NCBI GenBank assembly: GCA_022846635.1
Contig: AP025685.1
Location: 1,612,001 to 1,676,000, forward strand
DNA length: 64,000 nt
Reading direction: 5' to 3'
From: Salmonella enterica subsp. enterica serovar Choleraesuis
GTDB lineage: Bacteria > Pseudomonadota > Gammaproteobacteria > Enterobacterales > Enterobacteriaceae
The translations under genes were made by a program, and so were the position numbers. This document shows, in pieces, positions 38,177-48,769 of this stretch (the first letter of the stretch is position 1; every line of letters begins with the position of its first letter). The notes beneath the pieces are model-generated. The model was not told where the DNA came from. It searched no databases and was given only the letters and a program-made list of their open reading frames with translations.

Positions 38177-40807
38177 TTAATGAGGCAGCGCGGTACCCCA
38201 CTGACGCCAGTCCTTCGGCTCATTGTCCAGCAACAGGAAATGTTTGCCGGACTGAGCTTTCGGTGCCAGCGGCGTGCTTGGTGGCGTCGCAAACTGGATA
38301 CCGCCGCGAATAAACTGGTTAAAGGTACCGGTTTTAACAACGCCGCCCACCAGACCAAAGTCCAGGGTATAACCCGAGGCCTGCCAGAACACGCTATTTG
38401 TCCGCACCAGATCCTGATAACGCTTACTGATCCGCAGCCATACCATCACCCGGTCGCCCAGCGTACCCAGGCGTAGCCCGGTCACAGTACCGACCTCCAT
38501 ACCGCGGAACAGTACCGGAGTACCGATATCCATGGAGCCAGCATCCGGCACCTCTACCACAATGCTCAGGCCATCGAGATAGCGTGAATCGGTGATAGTG
38601 GCATCCTGGAGTTCGAAGTCGCGACGTTCCGGGCCGTGACCAGGTTCGACGTTAATGTATGGCTGTAAAATAGTGTCGAGATGCTCAACGCCCGCAGCTG
38701 AAATTTGCGGAGTGATAACCGAGAAGCGGGTACCGGCGCGGGCAAAAGTAGAAACATACTCTGGATAGAGCACCGCTTTAGCCTGCACTTCGTTCTTACT
38801 GGTAATCAGCGCCATTGATTCGACCTGGCCGATATCGATACCGAGGTAACGTATTGGCATACCGGCTGCCAGTTTCCCGGCATCAAAGGCATGGATAGTA
38901 ATCTGGCTACCGACCGCGCGGGCTGCAGTTTCTGATGGATACAGAATGCGTTTTTGGTCAGGTTTGATATTAATTCCTGCGCCAGTGAGGTTATCAAAAC
39001 TGATTGCTCCGCGCAGTGCGCGGGACAGCGGAGAGGCTTGCACTGTCAAACCAGCGCCATTGAGCTGCACGCGCGCGCCGCCTTCGGCCCAGAAAACGGT
39101 ATCCGACGTTAGCAGGTGACGATATTCCGGCTTGATATGCACCGCAATACTAAAAGCGTTGGCCTGAGGGGTGACGCTAATGATTTCACCTACCTGGAAC
39201 TTGCGATAAAGCACTACCGAACCAGCCTGAATGTCAGGCAGGCTTTTAGCCGTGAGAGTTAACGTGGTTGTGGGGAGCTCGCTGGTGCTGTTTTCCAGCG
39301 CCTTGTCCAGGTTGGAATAGAGCGGATAGCTGGCCTTCATGGCACCGCTGTTACCAGGCAGTACCCGGATCCCACCATTGAGCCACTCCTGGGTGCTGGC
39401 TCCCAGCACTTCAATTCCATCAAGGCCCATTTTGACGTCGACCCGGCTATTCACCACAAACTTACTATCACCGTGAATCAATTCGCGATACTGCGGATCG
39501 ATAGCTACAGCGAAAGTGACTCCGTCTTTATTTAGTTTGCGCTCCATAACCTGCCCAACCTTAATACCGTGTAAAACCAAAGGCTGACCGGCATCGATGC
39601 CATAGCTTTCATTGGCTTTCAGGCTTAACGTCAGAACGTTCGGCTGCTGCAGTGGTGCTTTATCTGGAGAGATTACGGTAAAACTATCCCGGGGTTCACC
39701 ATCGCCTGGAACCAATTCAAAAGTACTGCCCGATAGCACGCTGCTGAGATTCATATTATTCAACGACAAGCGGGGCGGGCGCAGCTCTATACGGGTATTG
39801 TCGCGGAAGTAGTTAACTACGCTCGGATCTACCGTCAATACGCCGGTAACCGAGCTGTCTCCATTCAGATCAAGCTGAGTTAAAGTGCCCACTTCCAGGC
39901 CCTGATACATCAGGCGGGTGGAGTTAGCCTTGAGGCCATCGCCACTCGGCAGACTGAGCTTAATCAGCACGCCGCGCTGACTCTGGGCGAGGCTTGGATA
40001 GAGATTAAACGCATCGTTTTGCGCAGCAGGAGCGGAGTCCGCCGGGGAGTCAAAAGCAATCGCGCCATTAACCAGCGCCGAAAGGCTTTCCAGTTGCACA
40101 TTCGCGCCGCTCAGCCCGACATCGGCTTTCACGCCGGATACGTTCCAGAACCGGCTGCCTTTCTTCACGAGCTGAGTGAAACGCCGTTCGATAAGCAGAT
40201 CGACAGTTACGCCTGGTTTATCGGTATTGATGGTGTAGTCATAAACTTTACCTACCGGAATTTTGCGGAAATAGACCAGCGAGCCGTTGTTTAATGAGCC
40301 GAGATCCGGTGCATGAAGTTGCACCATCAGTTCGCCATTATTGATGCGGTATTTCGGCTGAGTATCGAGAGCAGTAAATTTGTTCTGCGGCTCGCCTTTA
40401 CCGGGCATCATGCCAATATAGTTACCACCCACCAGCGCATCCAGTCCTGAAACCCCTGCCAGCGAGGCTTTAGGCGTAACCAGCCAGAACTGGGTTTCTT
40501 TGCGCAGCGCGTCTTTCATATCGCGTTTAATGCTGGCGGTGACTTCAATGCGGTTTAGGTCGTCACTGAGCTGGATGGTTTGCACTGTCCCAACGTCGAC
40601 GCCCTGATAGCGAATAGGCGTTCGCCCGGCGACGATGCCATCTGCCGTCGTAAAATTAATAGTGATGGTAGAACCGCGATCCTGATAATTACTCCAGATA
40701 AGCCACAAAGCGATAAGCAATGCGACAATTGGCAGTAACCAGAAAGGAGAAAAGCGGCGCTTGGTTTTTATTTTGGCTTCAGTCACTGAAACTGGCGTCT
40801 GACTCAT
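38177..40807 (-). CDS. letB: LetB (YebT), MCE-domain lipid transport tunnel protein
   Basis: 876 residues (E. coli 877). One N-terminal membrane helix ([14 protein letters not shown]) and seven tandem MCE domains, recognised by repeats such as [19 protein letters not shown] and [12 protein letters not shown]. LetB hexamers stack into a hydrophobic tunnel thought to carry phospholipids across the periplasm. The start M-S-Q-T-P-V-S at 40807 overlaps the letA 3' end by 29 bases, so the two are coupled. Longer upstream frame (40849) rejected as it lies inside letA. Confidence 0.95.
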   Translation of the reverse strand: MSQTPVSVTEAKIKTKRRFSPFWLLPIVALLIALWLIWSNYQDRGSTITINFTTADGIVAGRTPIRYQGVDVGTVQTIQLSDDLNRIEVTASIKRDMKDALRKETQFWLVTPKASLAGVSGLDALVGGNYIGMMPGKGEPQNKFTALDTQPKYRINNGELMVQLHAPDLGSLNNGSLVYFRKIPVGKVYDYTINTDKPGVTVDLLIERRFTQLVKKGSRFWNVSGVKADVGLSGANVQLESLSALVNGAIAFDSPADSAPAAQNDAFNLYPSLAQSQRGVLIKLSLPSGDGLKANSTRLMYQGLEVGTLTQLDLNGDSSVTGVLTVDPSVVNYFRDNTRIELRPPRLSLNNMNLSSVLSGSTFELVPGDGEPRDSFTVISPDKAPLQQPNVLTLSLKANESYGIDAGQPLVLHGIKVGQVMERKLNKDGVTFAVAIDPQYRELIHGDSKFVVNSRVDVKMGLDGIEVLGASTQEWLNGGIRVLPGNSGAMKASYPLYSNLDKALENSTSELPTTTLTLTAKSLPDIQAGSVVLYRKFQVGEIISVTPQANAFSIAVHIKPEYRHLLTSDTVFWAEGGARVQLNGAGLTVQASPLSRALRGAISFDNLTGAGINIKPDQKRILYPSETAARAVGSQITIHAFDAGKLAAGMPIRYLGIDIGQVESMALITSKNEVQAKAVLYPEYVSTFARAGTRFSVITPQISAAGVEHLDTILQPYINVEPGHGPERRDFELQDATITDSRYLDGLSIVVEVPDAGSMDIGTPVLFRGMEVGTVTGLRLGTLGDRVMVWLRISKRYQDLVRTNSVFWQASGYTLDFGLVGGVVKTGTFNQFIRGGIQFATPPSTPLAPKAQSGKHFLLLDNEPKDWRQWGTALPH

Positions 40808-42059
40808 GTGCATCCCAAAGTAAGCGGCTATCCAGCCATTCAACGGCAATAATGGTTAAAATAACGGCCGATCCAAAAAAGACCGCCGCAGGCCCCATAG
40901 TAAAAGCGAGTAACTGGTCGCGATTAACCAGTGACATCATCAAAGAAATCACAAATAAATCAAGCATCGACCAGCGACCAATCCAGATAACGAATCGTAG
41001 CAGCCGGATACGTGTTTTGAGTCCCTGACGACATTTAAAGTGAATGCTAAACAGCAACGTTATCAGAACCAGAACTTTGGTAAAAGGCACCAGAATACTG
41101 GCAATGAACACGACGCCGGCCACGGCAATGTTACTATCGGCCAAAGAAATAATTCCTGACAGAATAGTATCTTCCTGGCGGGCACCATTGACGTAAAGAA
41201 TAGAAATAGGCAGCAAATTTGCAGGCAGCAGAAATATTAGCGCCGCAATAAGAGCGGCCCAGGACTTCTGCACGCTCATTGGTCGTCGGGCATGAAGCGG
41301 TGAGTGGCAACGATGGCAGCGGCCAAATTTATCAGGCAGTCCGGTATATCGGCAGCCAAGACAGACCCGCAGGCGCTCATCGAAATTGCGGCTATAGCGC
41401 ATCGGATAAAACCGCTCCCACAGCTCCTCAAGGTTAATGTGGATAAGCGTTAACAGACTAAGCACAGTCAGGGATATATAGGCCACTAACCCTATACCGG
41501 GAGAGAGCCACGCATAGTCTTTTACCTTAATACAGGCGACACAAATCCCCACCAGATAGATATCGAGCATCACCCATCGTTTCAATCGCTCAAGGATAAG
41601 CAACACCGGGCGTAGATTCATGCCAAAGATATTACCAAGCCATAGATAGAGCAGGGCTATTACTAACAAAATCGGTGCGGCAACCGAGCAAAACAGCACC
41701 ATGGTTGCCGTGATGTAATCCCCTTGCTGAGTCATCTGCCACACGCCTTGCAGCAGATTGGCGTCTAGGCGCTGGCCCAGCATATAAAGCTGTAACAGGG
41801 GTTCGCTCCATGCAAAAGGCATTAACAGCAACATGGCTAATGCCATAGCGGCCAGGCGCGTTAATCCCCAATCACGGCCATAATGAACATGAGCCTGGCA
41901 ACGCGGGCAAAATGCATCTTGAGTACATTTCACAACCGGTAGCAGAAAAAGGGTATCGCATTCCGGGCATCGCTGGTAACGTGAGCCTGGCAAAGTTTCG
42001 CCAATTGCATGAATTGCGAGCGGTTTATCGAGATATAGTCGCCGGATTTTCAGGGCCAT
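40779..42059 (-). CDS. letA: LetA (YebS), PqiA-family inner-membrane protein
   Basis: 426 residues (E. coli 427). Inner-membrane partner of LetB in lipid transport. Two zinc-ribbon motifs are clear: C-P-E-C and C-P-R-C near the N-terminus, then C-L-G-C and C-H-R-C in the middle (about residues 224-250). Two blocks of four membrane helices each follow the ribbons. First gene of the letAB operon. A 127-base gap separates it from the divergent msrC. Confidence 0.95.
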   Translation of the reverse strand: MALKIRRLYLDKPLAIHAIGETLPGSRYQRCPECDTLFLLPVVKCTQDAFCPRCQAHVHYGRDWGLTRLAAMALAMLLLMPFAWSEPLLQLYMLGQRLDANLLQGVWQMTQQGDYITATMVLFCSVAAPILLVIALLYLWLGNIFGMNLRPVLLILERLKRWVMLDIYLVGICVACIKVKDYAWLSPGIGLVAYISLTVLSLLTLIHINLEELWERFYPMRYSRNFDERLRVCLGCRYTGLPDKFGRCHRCHSPLHARRPMSVQKSWAALIAALIFLLPANLLPISILYVNGARQEDTILSGIISLADSNIAVAGVVFIASILVPFTKVLVLITLLFSIHFKCRQGLKTRIRLLRFVIWIGRWSMLDLFVISLMMSLVNRDQLLAFTMGPAAVFFGSAVILTIIAVEWLDSRLLWDAHESDASFSD

Positions 42060-42186
42060 AATAAGAGTCGCTGGGAACCGTAATTAAGCTGATAGTATCG
42101 CATCCTGTGATTCGCCTTGAGGCTAAGCGCATTTAATGCTTATTTTAATAGCTTGATTCAAAGTAAGACAAAAAAGCGAAAAGTAA

Positions 42187-42681
42187 ATGAATACACAAGA
42201 ACTCTACGCGGATTTGAACCGTGACTTTAATGCATTAATGAGCGGGGAGACTAGTTTTCTCGTCGTATTATCGAATACCAGCGCGCTGTTATTCGAACGT
42301 CTGGCGCAGGTGAACTGGGCAGGATTTTATTTACTGGAAGGTAATCAGCTGGTTCTGGGGCCATTTCAGGGCAAGCTCGCCTGCACCCGCATTCCGGTTG
42401 GCTCCGGAGTGTGTGGCACGGCGGTTTCTACAGCCGAAGTGCAGCGGGTTGCGGATGTTCATAGCTTTGATGGCCATATAGCCTGTGACGCTGCCAGCAA
42501 TTCCGAAATTGTCCTGCCGCTGCAGATTAATGGTCGGATAATTGGCGTGCTTGACATCGACAGCCCGGAATACGATCGCTTCAGCGCCGCTGATGAACGG
42601 GGGTTACGTGAATTGGCCGCAAACCTGGAAACGGTTCTTGCCGCGACCGATTTTCAAAAATTCTTCACATCTCATGCATGA
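42187..42681 (+). CDS. msrC: Free methionine-(R)-sulfoxide reductase
   Basis: 164 residues. GAF-fold enzyme that reduces free methionine-R-sulfoxide. The three redox cysteines are present in K-L-A-C-T-R-I-P-V-G, G-V-C-G-T-A-V and H-I-A-C-D-A-A-S-N-S-E-I. Also called YebR. Start M-N-T-Q-E-L-Y-A-D-L matches the shorter (functional) E. coli start. Divergent from letA, 99 bases before proQ. Confidence 0.96.
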   Translation: MNTQELYADLNRDFNALMSGETSFLVVLSNTSALLFERLAQVNWAGFYLLEGNQLVLGPFQGKLACTRIPVGSGVCGTAVSTAEVQRVADVHSFDGHIACDAASNSEIVLPLQINGRIIGVLDIDSPEYDRFSAADERGLRELAANLETVLAATDFQKFFTSHA

Positions 42682-42780
42682 TAAACAACGGTTAGCATAG
42701 CATTTGCCGATGGCGTCATTATAATGACGCCTGTTCATGCCTGCTGCTTGTTGGCAACCCCGTTGTAATCAGGAAATTTC

Positions 42781-43467
42781 ATGGAAAATCAACCTAAGTT
42801 GAATAGCAGTAAAGAAGTAATCGCCTTTCTGGCGGAGCGTTTTCCTCAATGCTTCAGCGCTGAAGGCGAAGCACGCCCGCTGAAAATTGGCATTTTTCAG
42901 GATCTGGTGGCACGCGTCGAAGGAGAGATGAGCCTCAGTAAGACTCAGTTACGCTCTGCCTTACGTCTTTATACCTCCAGCTGGCGCTACCTGTACGGCA
43001 TTAAAGCCGGCGCAACTCGTGTCGATCTGGACGGTAACCCTTGCGGTGAATTAGACCAGCAGCACGTCGATCACGCTCGCACTCAGTTAGAAGAAGCGCG
43101 CGCCCGTGTTGCGGCAGCCCGCGCCGCTCAACAGGCGAAAAAGCGTGAAGCCGCCGGGGAAAATGCTGAAAATGCAGAATCCCGTCCGCGTAAACCGCGC
43201 CCGGCATCCGCACCGCGTCGTAACGCTAAGCCAGAAGGCGCAGAGCGTAAACCACGCGCTAATAAAGCAGCGGCTAAACCGGTTCGCGAAGAGCGCCACA
43301 CGCCGGTTACAGATATCACTGCGTTAAATGTCGGCCAGGCAATTAAAGTTAAAGCCGGTAATAACGCGGTAGACGCTACTGTCCAGGAAATCACCAAAGA
43401 CGGTGTCCGGGTGCAGTTGACTTCTGGTATGTCGATGCTTGTACGAGCAGAACACCTGTTGTTCTGA
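42781..43467 (+). CDS. proQ: RNA chaperone ProQ
   Basis: 228 residues (E. coli 232). Global RNA-binding protein. N-terminal FinO/ProQ domain (about 1-115: [29 protein letters not shown]), a basic Ala/Lys/Arg-rich linker (about 115-170) and a C-terminal Tudor-like domain ([10 protein letters not shown]). prc begins 19 bases after the stop, as in E. coli, so they are probably co-transcribed. Confidence 0.97.
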   Translation: MENQPKLNSSKEVIAFLAERFPQCFSAEGEARPLKIGIFQDLVARVEGEMSLSKTQLRSALRLYTSSWRYLYGIKAGATRVDLDGNPCGELDQQHVDHARTQLEEARARVAAARAAQQAKKREAAGENAENAESRPRKPRPASAPRRNAKPEGAERKPRANKAAAKPVREERHTPVTDITALNVGQAIKVKAGNNAVDATVQEITKDGVRVQLTSGMSMLVRAEHLLF

Positions 43468-43486
43468 AACGGAGGTCAACCAGGGC

Positions 43487-45535
43487 ATGAACAAATTTTT
43501 TAAGCTGACGGCTGTCGCGGGCCTGTTATTAGTAATGGGCCAGGCTTTCGCCGCAGAAGATATTACCCGCGCCGATCAGATACCGGTATTGAAAGAGGAG
43601 CCGCAGCACGCGACCGTCAGTGAGCGCGTTACCTCTCGCTTCACTCGCTCCCATTACCGGCAGTTCGACCTGAACGCTGATTTCTCCGCGAAGATTTTTG
43701 ACCGTTATCTCAACCTGCTCGATTACAGCCACAACGTGTTGCTGGCCAGTGATATTGCCAGTTTTGCCTCTAAAAAAGGCGAGCTCGGCGATGAGCTGCG
43801 TAGCGGGAAGCTGACGGTTTTCTACGATCTCTATAATCTGGCCCAAAAGCGTCGCTTTGAGCGTTATCAGTATGCGCTTAAGGTGCTAGAGCGGCCGATG
43901 GATTTTACCGGTAACGATAGTTATAACCTCGACCGCAGTAAGGCCCCATGGCCAACCAGCGATGCTGAACTGAACACTCTGTGGGACAGCAAAGTTAAGT
44001 TTGACGAGTTAAGTCTTAAACTCACCGGTAAAAATGAAAAAGAGATTCGTGAAACTCTTACCAAACGCTACAAATTCGCTATTCGTCGCCTGACGCAAAG
44101 CAATAGCGAAGATGTGTTCTCCCTGGCAATGACCGCTTTTGCCCGCGAGATCGATCCGCACACTAACTACCTATCACCGCGTAATACTGAGCAATTCAAT
44201 ACTGAAATGTCTCTGTCGCTGGAAGGGATTGGTGCGGTATTGCAAATGGATGACGATTATACCGTCATTAACTCGCTGGTGGCCGGTGGCCCAGCGGCCA
44301 AGAGTAAAGCTATCAGCGTCGGCGACAAAATTGTCGGCGTTGGGCAGCCCGGTAAACCAATGCAGGATGTGATTGGCTGGCGCCTGGATGATGTGGTATC
44401 GCTGATTAAAGGCCCTAAAGGCAGCAAAGTTCGTCTTGAAGTATTGCCAGCGGGTAAAGGCGCGAAAAACCGCATCATTACGCTGACCCGTGAACGTATC
44501 CGCCTGGAAGACCGCGCGGTGAAAATGTCGGTTAAAACCATTGGTAAAGAGAAAGTCGGCGTACTGGATATCCCTGGCTTCTATGTTGGCCTGACCGATG
44601 ACGTTAAGGTTCAGCTTCAGAAGCTGGAAAAACAGAAAGTCAGCAGCGTGGTTATTGACCTGCGCGCCAATGGCGGCGGCGCTTTGACCGAAGCAGTATC
44701 GCTGTCTGGCCTGTTTATCCCAAGCGGTCCGGTCGTGCAGGTGCGTGATAACAACGGCAAAGTTCGTGAAGATAGCGATACCGATGGTATCGTCTATTAC
44801 AAAGGGCCGCTGGTGGTGCTGGTTGACCGCTTTAGTGCCTCGGCTTCCGAAATTTTTGCCGCCGCGATGCAGGATTATGGCCGGGCGCTGATTGTCGGTG
44901 AGCCGACCTTTGGTAAAGGTACGGTGCAGCAGTATCGTTCGCTGAACCGCATTTACGATCAGATGCTGCGTCCTGAGTGGCCGGCGCTGGGTTCTGTGCA
45001 GTACACCATCCAGAAGTTCTACCGCATTAACGGCGGCAGTACTCAGCGTAAGGGTGTAACGCCAGACCTGCTGATGCCAACTGCCAATCAGGATACTGAA
45101 ACCGGCGAGAAGTTTGAGGATAACGCGTTACCGTGGGATAGCATCAATGCTGCCACTTACGTGAAAGCCGACGATCTTCAGCCATTCGAACCGCAGCTGC
45201 AGAAACAGCATGATGAACGAATCGCCAAGGATCCGGAATTCCAGTACATCATGCAAGACATTGCTCATTTCAACGCGCTGAAAGCGAAGAAAGATATGAT
45301 TTCTTTGAACTATGCTCAGCGTGAAAAAGAGAATGAGGAAGATGATGCACTGCGCCTGAAACGCGTTAACGATCGTTACGCTCGCGCGGGCAAACCTGCG
45401 ATTAAGAAAATCGAAGATTTGCCAAAAGACTATCAGGAACCCGATCCTTACCTGGATGAAACGGCACATATCGCTCTCGACCTTGCTCATGCCGAGCAAA
45501 ACCGTCCAGCAGAGCAGCCGGCACCGAGTAAGTAA
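43487..45535 (+). CDS. prc: Tail-specific (carboxy-terminal processing) protease Prc
   Basis: 682 residues, the same as E. coli. Periplasmic S41 serine protease that trims FtsI and, with NlpI, degrades MepS. Signal peptide M-N-K-F-F-K-L through A-F-A-A, a PDZ domain (S-L-E-G-I-G-A-V-L, about 235-330) and the Ser/Lys dyad in F-S-A-S-A-S-E-I-F and F-G-K-G-T-V-Q. The start at 43487 gives a normal signal peptide and has GGAGGT upstream; the open frame extends into proQ but is not needed. Confidence 0.96.
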   Translation: MNKFFKLTAVAGLLLVMGQAFAAEDITRADQIPVLKEEPQHATVSERVTSRFTRSHYRQFDLNADFSAKIFDRYLNLLDYSHNVLLASDIASFASKKGELGDELRSGKLTVFYDLYNLAQKRRFERYQYALKVLERPMDFTGNDSYNLDRSKAPWPTSDAELNTLWDSKVKFDELSLKLTGKNEKEIRETLTKRYKFAIRRLTQSNSEDVFSLAMTAFAREIDPHTNYLSPRNTEQFNTEMSLSLEGIGAVLQMDDDYTVINSLVAGGPAAKSKAISVGDKIVGVGQPGKPMQDVIGWRLDDVVSLIKGPKGSKVRLEVLPAGKGAKNRIITLTRERIRLEDRAVKMSVKTIGKEKVGVLDIPGFYVGLTDDVKVQLQKLEKQKVSSVVIDLRANGGGALTEAVSLSGLFIPSGPVVQVRDNNGKVREDSDTDGIVYYKGPLVVLVDRFSASASEIFAAAMQDYGRALIVGEPTFGKGTVQQYRSLNRIYDQMLRPEWPALGSVQYTIQKFYRINGGSTQRKGVTPDLLMPTANQDTETGEKFEDNALPWDSINAATYVKADDLQPFEPQLQKQHDERIAKDPEFQYIMQDIAHFNALKAKKDMISLNYAQREKENEEDDALRLKRVNDRYARAGKPAIKKIEDLPKDYQEPDPYLDETAHIALDLAHAEQNRPAEQPAPSK

Positions 45536-45550
45536 CATCAATCGGTATTG

Positions 45551-45581
45551 AAAAAGGCGCACAGAGGTGCGCCTTTTTTTT
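45551..45581 (+). terminator. Terminator after prc
   Basis: AAAAAGGCGCAC pairs with GTGCGCCTTTTTTTT around an AGAG loop (45551-45581). Confidence 0.9.
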
Positions 45582-45659
45582 AGGCTGAGTGAGTCCCGGT
45601 CAGCTAAATGCTACAAAATGTAAAGTTGTGTCTTTTTAGACACCTAAAGACGCCTGGCC

Positions 45660-45689
45660 CTTTAAAAAACGGGGCGCTGACCCTACGAT
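45660..45689 (+). promoter_or_regulatory. Possible heat-shock-type promoter of htpX
   Basis: CTTTAAA (45660-45666) and CCCTACGAT (45681-45689), 14 bases apart, loosely resemble sigma-32 elements (CTTGAAA / CCCCATnT) and lie 48 bases before htpX, a heat-shock gene in E. coli. The -10 match is poor, so this is a weak call. Confidence 0.3.
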
Positions 45690-45736
45690 GTGGGTTATCG
45701 CACAGTGCGTTTTGTTAACTGAGGTAAATAAAAATT

Positions 45737-46618
45737 ATGATGCGGATCGCGCTTTTCCTGCTGACTAACCTGGCGGTTATGTTGGTATTCGGGCTGGTGC
45801 TAAGCCTGACGGGAATACAGTCCAGCAGCGTTCAGGGGCTGATGATCATGGCGCTGCTGTTTGGTTTTGGTGGGTCGTTCGTCTCTTTGCTGATGTCAAA
45901 GTGGATGGCGCTGCGTTCGGTTGGCGGTGAAGTTATCGAGCAGCCGCGTAATGAGACTGAACGCTGGTTAGTAGAAACCGTACGCCGCCAGTCGCAGCAG
46001 GCAGGCATTGCCATGCCACAGGTCGCTATCTATCATGCGCCGGATATTAACGCTTTTGCTACCGGTGCCCGCCGGAATGCATCGTTGGTGGCGGTAAGCA
46101 CCGGATTGCTGCAAAACATGAATCAGGATGAGGCCGAAGCGGTTATTGCCCATGAAATCAGCCATGTGGCAAATGGTGACATGGTGACCATGACCCTGAT
46201 TCAGGGGATTGTGAACACCTTCGTCATCTTTATCTCGCGGATAATTGCCCAGGTGGCAGCCGGCTTTCTTGGCGGCAACCGGGATGAAGGCGAAGAGAGC
46301 AACGGCAACCCGCTTATCTACTTTGCTGTAGCTACAGTGCTGGAGCTGGTGTTTGGTATTCTGGCCAGCATTATCACGATGTGGTTCTCGCGTCATCGCG
46401 AGTTTTATGCCGATGCCGGCTCTGCCAAACTGGTTGGGCGTGAGAAGATGATTGCTGCATTGCAGCGGCTGAAAACCAGCTATGAGCCTCAGGAAGCTAG
46501 CAGCATGATGGCATTCTGTATCAATGGTAAATCTAAATCGCTCAGCGAGCTGTTTATGACTCACCCGCCGCTGGATAAGCGTATTGAAGCGCTGCGTAGC
46601 GGACAATATCTGAAATAA
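45737..46618 (+). CDS. htpX: Membrane protease HtpX
   Basis: 293 residues, E. coli length. Inner-membrane M48 zinc endopeptidase involved in quality control of membrane proteins together with FtsH. The zinc motif is [11 protein letters not shown], with the third ligand Glu in H-R-E-F-Y-A-D-A. Two N-terminal and two central membrane helices. Start M-M-R-I-A-L-F follows GAGGTAAATAAAAATT. Convergent with yebQ. Confidence 0.97.
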   Translation: MMRIALFLLTNLAVMLVFGLVLSLTGIQSSSVQGLMIMALLFGFGGSFVSLLMSKWMALRSVGGEVIEQPRNETERWLVETVRRQSQQAGIAMPQVAIYHAPDINAFATGARRNASLVAVSTGLLQNMNQDEAEAVIAHEISHVANGDMVTMTLIQGIVNTFVIFISRIIAQVAAGFLGGNRDEGEESNGNPLIYFAVATVLELVFGILASIITMWFSRHREFYADAGSAKLVGREKMIAALQRLKTSYEPQEASSMMAFCINGKSKSLSELFMTHPPLDKRIEALRSGQYLK

Positions 46619-46632
46619 CCTGTTCGACAATT

Positions 46633-46663
46633 AAAAAGCGCGCCTGGTGGCGCGCTTTTTTTT
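46633..46663. terminator. Bidirectional terminator between htpX and yebQ
   Basis: AAAAAGCGCGCC and GGCGCGCTTTTTTTT around TGGT; usable from both strands. Confidence 0.9.
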
Positions 46664-46670
46664 ACTCAAA

Positions 46671-48044
46671 TCAAAGGCTGGCGCGGGGCTGAGTGAGCCG
46701 CAGGCCGCTGACCAGGGCTGCCGTAATGGCAAAGGCCGCAGCCAGAAATAGCGAGAATTGAGTAGGGTGCTGATGCACCAGATTAAATATCAAGGCTACC
46801 AGTGCCGCGCCGCAGCTCTGCCCTAAAAGCCGTGCGGTACCCAGCATCCCGCTGGCCCCGCCACTGCGTCCGGCCGGAGCGCTGGAGATAATAGTATGAT
46901 TATTGGGTGACTGAAACAGCCCAAAGCCAGCGCCACACAATGCCATTGGCAAGATGATGTTTAGCGTGGAAGGGTTTGCCGGGAGCAGTGCCAGCAATAA
47001 CAGACCAATGCTGAAGGCCAGCAGGCCGGCGGCGCCCAGCAGACCTGCATGGAATCTTTCGATTAACCGACCGGCAAGAGGAGCGATAACCATGGTTGCC
47101 AGTGGCCATGGGGTTAATAGCAGGCCGGTTTCAACTTCGCTGCGTCCCAGCGCCTGCTGTAGATAAAAGGGCAGGGCGACCAGGGCCAGCATCTGGGCGG
47201 TAAACGAGCATACCGATGATGCAATTGAGAGCGAGAAAATAGGAATCCGTAGTAAATCTATTGGCAGCAAAGGCACCGGCAAACGGAGCTGACGCCGAAC
47301 AAACAGCACGCCGACCACCACCAGTACGACAAACTGTGCGCCTACCAGCTCTAATGGCTGTCCCTGGGCATAGCCGCTTAGGGTACTAATGATTAATCCA
47401 AAGGTAAGCGCGTTCATTATCGCGCTCTGCCAGTCGAAGCGCGGATGGTTTTCACGCGGTAAATTATCTGGCAGGAAATGCCTCGCCAGTAGCCAGGCAA
47501 CTATGCCAATCGGAACATTTATCAAAAACAGCCAGTGCCAGCTGGCGACAGCCAGAATGGCTGCAGCCACGGTCGGCCCGGCGGCGGCAGAGACGGCAAC
47601 AATAAATGCATTAATCCCCACACCGCGTCCCAGATGCTTTTTAGGATAGATAAGACGAATTAGCGCAGTGTTAACGCTCATCAATGCTGCGCCACCCAGA
47701 CCCTGCAGTACGCGGGCTGCGGTTAATAGCTCAAGCGAGGAAGCGGCGGCGCACAGCACCGAGGTTATGCTGAATGTCACCAAACCATACTGATAAATCC
47801 GCCGATAACCAAAGATATCGCCCAAAAAAGAGAGGGTTAATAATGAGGTGATAATCGCTATCTGATAGGCATTAACTACCCAGATTGCCTCAGCTGGTCG
47901 GGTGTGGAGATCGACCGCGATAGTAGGCAGAGCCACGTTGGCAATAGTGCCATCCAGCACCGAGATCATAATCCCCAGAGCAATTGTTAAAATAGCGCCA
48001 TAACGACGCGGCAGGGGAAGGCCGTCAGGGGCGGAGTTATCCAT
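46671..48044 (-). CDS. yebQ: YebQ, MFS multidrug-efflux-type transporter
   Basis: 457 residues, the E. coli length. DHA2-type major facilitator with about 14 membrane helices; motif A-like L-G-D-I-F-G-Y-R-R and motif C-like G-P-T-V-A-A-A. Predicted proton-driven exporter; substrate not known. The start M-D-N-S-A-P-D-G-L-P-L-P-R-R-Y-G at 48044 was chosen by homology over ATG 48131. In E. coli kdgR and yobH stand between yebQ and mgrB; here they are missing. Confidence 0.93.
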   Translation of the reverse strand: MDNSAPDGLPLPRRYGAILTIALGIMISVLDGTIANVALPTIAVDLHTRPAEAIWVVNAYQIAIITSLLTLSFLGDIFGYRRIYQYGLVTFSITSVLCAAASSLELLTAARVLQGLGGAALMSVNTALIRLIYPKKHLGRGVGINAFIVAVSAAAGPTVAAAILAVASWHWLFLINVPIGIVAWLLARHFLPDNLPRENHPRFDWQSAIMNALTFGLIISTLSGYAQGQPLELVGAQFVVLVVVGVLFVRRQLRLPVPLLPIDLLRIPIFSLSIASSVCSFTAQMLALVALPFYLQQALGRSEVETGLLLTPWPLATMVIAPLAGRLIERFHAGLLGAAGLLAFSIGLLLLALLPANPSTLNIILPMALCGAGFGLFQSPNNHTIISSAPAGRSGGASGMLGTARLLGQSCGAALVALIFNLVHQHPTQFSLFLAAAFAITAALVSGLRLTQPRASL

Positions 48045-48169
48045 AGTCACCAAAAATAATTTCAATAAGAGGATTAGTTTATCACTATATGCCACCAAAA
48101 CGCCCCAGCCAGGGCCGTGCCGTATGGGCAATGCACTATTTACTGAGCAGCGCTATACCCTGTGACTAT

Positions 48170-48204
48170 TGGTTAGCTAATGTTTAACTATAGTTCTCTA
48201 CACT
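48170..48204 (+). promoter_or_regulatory. PhoP box and promoter of mgrB
   Basis: Direct repeat TGGTTA-N5-TGTTTA (48170-48186) fits the PhoP box (T/G)GTTTA-N5-(T/G)GTTTA. A -10-like TACACT (48199-48204) lies 12 bases downstream, the spacing expected for PhoP-activated promoters. Located 36 bases before the mgrB start codon. Confidence 0.82.
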
Positions 48205-48239
48205 AAATGCCTGATTTGTTAACGCAGGTGTAACTTTTA

Positions 48240-48383
48240 GTGAGAAAATTTTGGTGGCTGATACTGGCGGTTATCCTGGTGGCGGTCATGTTGTCATGGA
48301 CAATGGTGCTGAATGTGCTGTGTAACCAGGATGGTTCGTTTTATGGTGGCATCTGTTTTATTAATAAATTTATTCCCTGGTAA
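48240..48383 (+). CDS. mgrB: MgrB, small membrane inhibitor of PhoQ
   Basis: 47 residues, the E. coli length. Small bitopic inner-membrane protein that feeds back on the sensor kinase PhoQ. Reading from GTG 48240: basic start V-R-K-F-W-W, one membrane helix (L-I-L-A-V-I-L-V-A-V-M-L), then a periplasmic tail with the two conserved cysteines (Cys28 and Cys39, N-V-L-C-N-Q-D and G-G-I-C-F-I-N) and the conserved end F-I-P-W. The start codon is GTG with no alternative ATG upstream. Expression under PhoP is predicted from the box upstream. Confidence 0.93.
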   Translation: MRKFWWLILAVILVAVMLSWTMVLNVLCNQDGSFYGGICFINKFIPW

Positions 48384-48447
48384 GTGTGCAGTAGATCACA
48401 TGGTGCCGAAGCGGTGCTAGAATAGCGCCTCCTATCGAGGTGGTACT

Positions 48448-48735
48448 ATGAATGAATTAAATCCTGGAATGTTCAGTATTACGACTCTGGTCGTGACAGC
48501 CCTGTTTATTGTTGCAGGTTTAATAGCCTGGTTTTTTGTTAACCGCGCCAGCTCTCGCACTAATACCCAGATAGCGCTGCTGGAAGAGCTGCTGGATCAG
48601 CAAAAGCGCCAGAATGCTCTGCTGCGCCGACTTTGCGATGCCAAAGCGCCTAAGGCACCGGCTGCCGTCGCTGATAACGACGACGATGACGATGTCGCCA
48701 AAGACGGTCTGGTGCGAATGGTTGCCGAACGTTAA
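48448..48735 (+). CDS. yebO: YebO, small membrane protein
   Basis: 95 residues, the E. coli length. One N-terminal membrane helix (S-I-T-T-L-V-V-T-A-L-F-I-V-A-G-L), then a helical, probably coiled-coil stretch (Q-I-A-L-L-E-E-L-L-D-Q-Q-K-R-Q-N-A-L-L-R) highly similar to E. coli, an acidic run (D-N-D-D-D-D-D-V) and end V-R-M-V-A-E-R. Function unknown; in E. coli it sits next to mgrB and is induced with it under low magnesium. Confidence 0.92.
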   Translation: MNELNPGMFSITTLVVTALFIVAGLIAWFFVNRASSRTNTQIALLEELLDQQKRQNALLRRLCDAKAPKAPAAVADNDDDDDVAKDGLVRMVAER

Positions 48736-48769
48736 TACGCCAGGGGAAGGCGAATGATAAGGAGCCATC

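Noticed and set aside
37986..38201. N-terminal extension of RsmF
   Set aside because: No homology upstream of the GTG at 37985, which has its own RBS and gives the E. coli length.
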